In this document: positions 61,101 through 64,000 of the stretch, piece by piece
Position numbering within the stretch: position 1 is the first letter of the stretch
Layout: each line of letters starts with the position of its first letter
Assembly (NCBI RefSeq): GCF_000524195.1
Contig: NW_020170383.1
Location: 2,099,758-2,163,757, forward strand
From: Echinococcus granulosus
Taxonomy: Eukaryota; Platyhelminthes; Cestoda; Cyclophyllidea; Taeniidae
Direction of reading: 5' to 3'
Length of the DNA stretch: 64,000 nucleotides
Program-made: the position numbers and the translations under genes
The notes under the pieces: model-generated
What the model was told of the DNA's origin: nothing
Databases searched by the model: none
What the model saw: only the letters and a program-made list of their open reading frames with translations

Positions 61101-63937
61101 TGCATTTTTTTTTCAAATTTTCTGACTTTATCACTATAGCATGGGTTTCTTATACACCAAGCATCAGTCTTCTTAATTTACTGGGGCTAAAACTAGACAT
61201 AGATTTTGAATAACATGGGTGGATTTCCATCCCATCTATACGATCTAAGGCGGACCCCTTAATCTCTCTGCAGCCTCCTAGAATGCCCGGTCTCATGATC
61301 TTTCAGCAACACAGTCTAGCATTTAATTGCATAAAGTGTCACAGCATTTGCGTCGAACAACTGCTTGGTTATGGCTCTTTTGGCATGTCGTCGATGCAAA
61401 AAAGCCATAATGCTCCCCATTTTCGCTTCAACTATTCGCCGTAATTCAAAAGTATCGATAATGGTGCATTTGATGCGTAAAAGGGTAACGTAATTTTTCC
61501 GATTTAATTCAGACACAAGTGCTATGGAGCCAAGACATCTCAGGTCATATCATTCCCATCGGAGGGTATTTATGTTTTGTGCGTAAATTATCTTCCTCTG
61601 GAAATGATTAGCGTTCTTCCTTTTGCGATGATGTGATGCATTATGGAGGATTCCTGACTGACCAAGTTGTTAGTGGATAACCTAATTATGCAGAATTCGG
61701 TCATTGAATGATAATGGTAGGCACCGTCATGAACTTTTAATGATTGTTTCTACATATTTAGTGATATTTTGTAAATAATGGGATCAAAGGATTCCAATTA
61801 CTCTCTATGATGCCGTGCTAATTTATGCGTCTAACTTACTTAAGCCCTCCGCTTATTTTAACTGCAATAAAAGACTTTTGTGAAAGGGATAAAGGGCTTA
61901 CAAGTTTTCTTAAATTGGGAGATTGATGTAGGTAAAATAGATTTTGATGACCGAGTTCAACTTTGGTGTTTTATTTGGTTCTTTACGTGTTTTAATTGTA
62001 GCAGCACCTGGTAAGACTTTCGTGCCCATCATAATTCCCCACTACTTTTAATTGCAATACCTCAAAAATGGGAAGCTTTTCAAGTTTTACTGGCCTGCAA
62101 GGATTGTATCACTTATGCCTTGCAGCTTCATGCACGAGGGCAGATGTGAGAAATCCTGTCCAGTTGGCTTCTTCCCCGCCTTTCGACTGCGGCAGTCCGG
62201 TCTCTACGAGACGGAGACGGCACCAATTGTGGACGATGCTGGGATCGTGTGGATGTGCGCGCCTTGTCCGCCGGGCTGCGTGAGTTGCTCCCCCTCGCCT
62301 CGACGCCTCCAGGGTTTCGTGGTGCCGCGCTGCGACACATGCCACAAAGGCCTCAGTCTCGAGCGCAACTCCGGTCTCTGCAAATCTCCCTGTCCTATTG
62401 GGTTGGTGCACTTTCTTCTTTTTGCCTTTTCTTTCATGACTCCAAATGCATTCTGGCTCAACTATTATAGTCTAGTTGAGTCATTACATGATATATAAAC
62501 TACGATGCAACGAAATCTAGGAAGAAGTGCGACTTACCTGACCTCTAGACCAGGTAAGATTAGAAATGTTAGGATATACCTCGCAGAATATAGATCCAAT
62601 TGTTTAATAACCACAGGGTCACTCAGGGCACTTTTTGAAATAATCATCTGGTATGCAAAGTTAGAATCACTTATTTGAATCCGAAATGGTGGAGTTGGCT
62701 GTCAATCAGGCTATTTTCAAGCACTTACTAGATGTGGGGCTTGAATACTTTTTGACTCTCCTGAAGGGTTTTATGGTGTTAGCAACACGTGACCATGCGT
62801 AGCGAAGGCTCTCAAATCAGGCTGCGAAATGCTCTTGCGCTAATAAGACACGTCGATCGGTTCTCTCTTCTCATTCTTATTGCTACAATATCGCGCAATT
62901 GATCGTCATCATTTAAGTCGGTTGAGGAAGATTGATACTTTTTATTGAAAAGTTCACTGACCTCCACTCCTGTTTTATCAGAAATGTGTATACAGCAATA
63001 GCGATTGCTTTCGAATGAGTTTTGCGTTTCGTGAGGTAGAACTGGGAGTTTTAATCGAGATCTAAAAAACTAATAATTATGTATGAAATTTGGAAGCAAC
63101 TTCAGTTCTTGTTGTCAGATAACATTTTTTTTTGTAAATATTTTCAATTCAATTGCTACTGCAAATTTGAAAAGCTATCCAAAAACGGCACAATGGGCAA
63201 GTTAGTATTATCCCTGTATCAAGTCGGTGAAGTGTGCAAACCTCATAAAAATCTACGAACTATAGTTACATCACAAAGCACACCTATTTAGCAATTGTAA
63301 AAGCATAGTACCTACAAGGATCCATTGTCATAACTAACGGGTAATGTTTAGAATACTAACTCACTTTCATATTGAAAGATGGGTGGGCGAATCTCTTAAT
63401 TTGTGATCATGGCGCCCTATAGACACGTAACCAGCCTTTCTACTTGTTGATTGGTGTGTCAAGTTGCTAGATATTGATTTTGAGGAATCCCCGTCTTCAA
63501 GATGAAAACATCCTCACACCTTTGATTCTCTGTCGTGGTAAGTTGCTACGCTGGTGTGCAACCGCTCATACCGTCGTCGAGTAATATAGTTCACACTTTT
63601 CTCCATTCGATGTATTTCCTACCTCTCGGTAGTTTGTTTGTGGGGTTTATAATTGATTATTCGTCTTCTTTCAACAGCACCTATGGCCAAAACTGTACTC
63701 GAACCTGCCACCACATGTGCTTGACTTGCCTTGACGAACTGGATTCGTGTCTTCAGTGTTCTTCGGGTGCTTATTTGGCCTATGGGGAACACCGCCTCGA
63801 TCCCTTAATTATCTTTACAAGCGATAAACCCATTGGTTATGGTTGTGTTAACTTCTGCCCAGAGGCGACCTATGCAGCACGAATAGACGGTGAACTAATC
63901 TGTCTCCCCTGTCCTCCATTGTGCAAATCCTGCGCTG
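28097..63937 (+). CDS. PCSK5/6-like: Furin-type proprotein convertase with cysteine-rich tail (PCSK5/6, Furin-2 like), 19 exons seen, 3' end beyond window
   Basis: Exons: 28097-28255, 28289-28477, 28620-28763, 29011-29084, 30626-30714, 33136-33308, 37456-37668, 38897-38997, 40071-40174, 43647-43764, 44297-44493, 50420-50712, 51500-51565, 52400-52488, 54697-55059, 56904-57010, 59866-59968, 62126-62401, 63678-63937; all in phase, 1039 codons so far. It cleaves secreted precursors after basic motifs in the Golgi or at the surface. Residues 1-21 are a signal peptide. The prodomain has two RTKR sites (79-82 and 97-100); cleavage before DVF frees the enzyme. Catalytic Asp150 ([13 protein letters not shown]), His190 (KHGTRCAG), oxyanion Asn291 (WASGNGG) and Ser364 (HTGTSASAP) are all present. 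A P domain follows (about 420-615). From about 641 there are furin-type Cys repeats ([54 protein letters not shown]). The long Cys tail favours PCSK5/6 or Furin-2 over furin itself. No membrane segment is reached. Confidence 0.95.
30715..33135 (+). other. Convertase intron 5 (2.4 kb)
   Basis: T-rich. It holds a possible miniature inverted-repeat element at 32658-32787 and a coding-like minus-strand frame at 32229-32462 (77 codons) without recognised domain. No nested gene could be supported. Confidence 0.4.
32658..32787. repeat. Candidate MITE-like inverted-repeat unit (130 bp)
   Basis: The left end AAATGGGTTCATTTTTCAAC is repeated in inverted form at 32767-32787, 18 of 21 bases matching. 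The central part is GC-richer than the intron around it. No clear target duplication was seen, and no second copy was found in the window. Confidence 0.4.
33309..37455 (+). other. Convertase intron 6 (4.1 kb)
   Basis: Mostly T-rich. Two blocks stand out as less T-rich and open on both strands: 33906-34295 (129 codons minus, 112 codons plus) and 36007-36290. Neither shows a domain I can name; decayed transposon remains are possible. Confidence 0.35.
37669..43646 (+). other. Convertase introns 7-9
   Basis: Introns of 1.2, 1.1 and 3.5 kb around the short exons at 38897 and 40071. They are AT-rich without gene content. The last carries a (TG)n microsatellite near 41548-41581. Confidence 0.45.
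41548..41581 (+). repeat. (TG)n microsatellite
   Basis: About 17 TG/GT units with one CG interruption, inside intron 9 of the convertase. Confidence 0.85.
44494..50419 (+). other. Convertase intron 11 (5.9 kb), largest in the window
   Basis: AT-rich throughout. Short open frames on both strands (longest near 47787-48053 minus) have no domain content. A short GGT-rich run lies at about 45536-45556. I see no nested gene or RNA. Confidence 0.45.
50713..63677 (+). other. Convertase introns 12-18
   Basis: Introns of 0.8 to 2.9 kb separating the exons of the P-domain end and the cysteine-rich region. The exons at 54697 and 62126 stand out as GC-rich islands in AT-rich DNA. Nothing else is supported between them. 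Confidence 0.45.
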
Positions 63938-64000
63938 GTAATTTTTTCATCTACTTAGAAATTATTAGCAGCACGACTTAGAATGGTCATTCATCCGCTT

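Noticed and set aside
1..64000. CRISPR array, operon, phage or defence system
   Set aside because: No regular direct repeats with spacers, no bacterial-style gene packing; the genes are intron-containing animal genes.

Overview
The window is eukaryotic. Every gene I could resolve has several exons with GT/AG borders, long low-coding stretches and animal-type protein families. I infer a parasitic flatworm, most likely a taeniid tapeworm such as Echinococcus or Taenia. The reasons are very short introns (30 and 33 bp), introns that are T-rich on the coding strand, and a short non-autonomous LTR element that resembles the TRIM elements known from taeniids. Species was not checked by any search.

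Layout: a claudin-like tetraspan gene runs off the left edge on the minus strand. It is followed on the same strand by NOL9 (polynucleotide 5'-kinase, 1625-6222) and a PI-PLC X-domain gene (7174-9939). A decayed ALKBH4 copy lies on the plus strand (about 10570-11802). GOLT1 (minus, 12189-12738) and STT3 (plus, 14331-18021) are divergent, with a solo LTR between them. STT3 converges on TRAM (minus, 18798-20399). A near-complete TRIM retroelement (21325-22159) separates TRAM from ERMARD (minus, 22371-26460). A second solo LTR sits about 120 bp upstream of the proposed ERMARD start codon. From 28097 to the right edge one large plus-strand gene, a furin-type proprotein convertase with a cysteine-rich tail, uses at least 19 exons and keeps all four catalytic residues.

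For the multi-exon genes I joined exons by hand and required the reading frame to stay in phase across every junction. Each model ends at a proper stop, or at the window edge for the convertase. Predicted lengths are: NOL9 675 aa, PLCXD 295 aa, GOLT1 130 aa, STT3 735 aa, TRAM 379 aa, ERMARD 787 aa (its N-terminus is tentative), convertase at least 1039 aa.

Five of the genes (GOLT1, STT3, TRAM, ERMARD, convertase) act in the ER/Golgi secretory route, but they lie on both strands and do not form an operon. I found no CRISPR array, rRNA, convincing tRNA or bacterial-type feature. No wholly new system is evident. The most unusual items are the TRIM element with its LTR relics, the ALKBH4 pseudogene, the micro-introns and a GC-AG intron.
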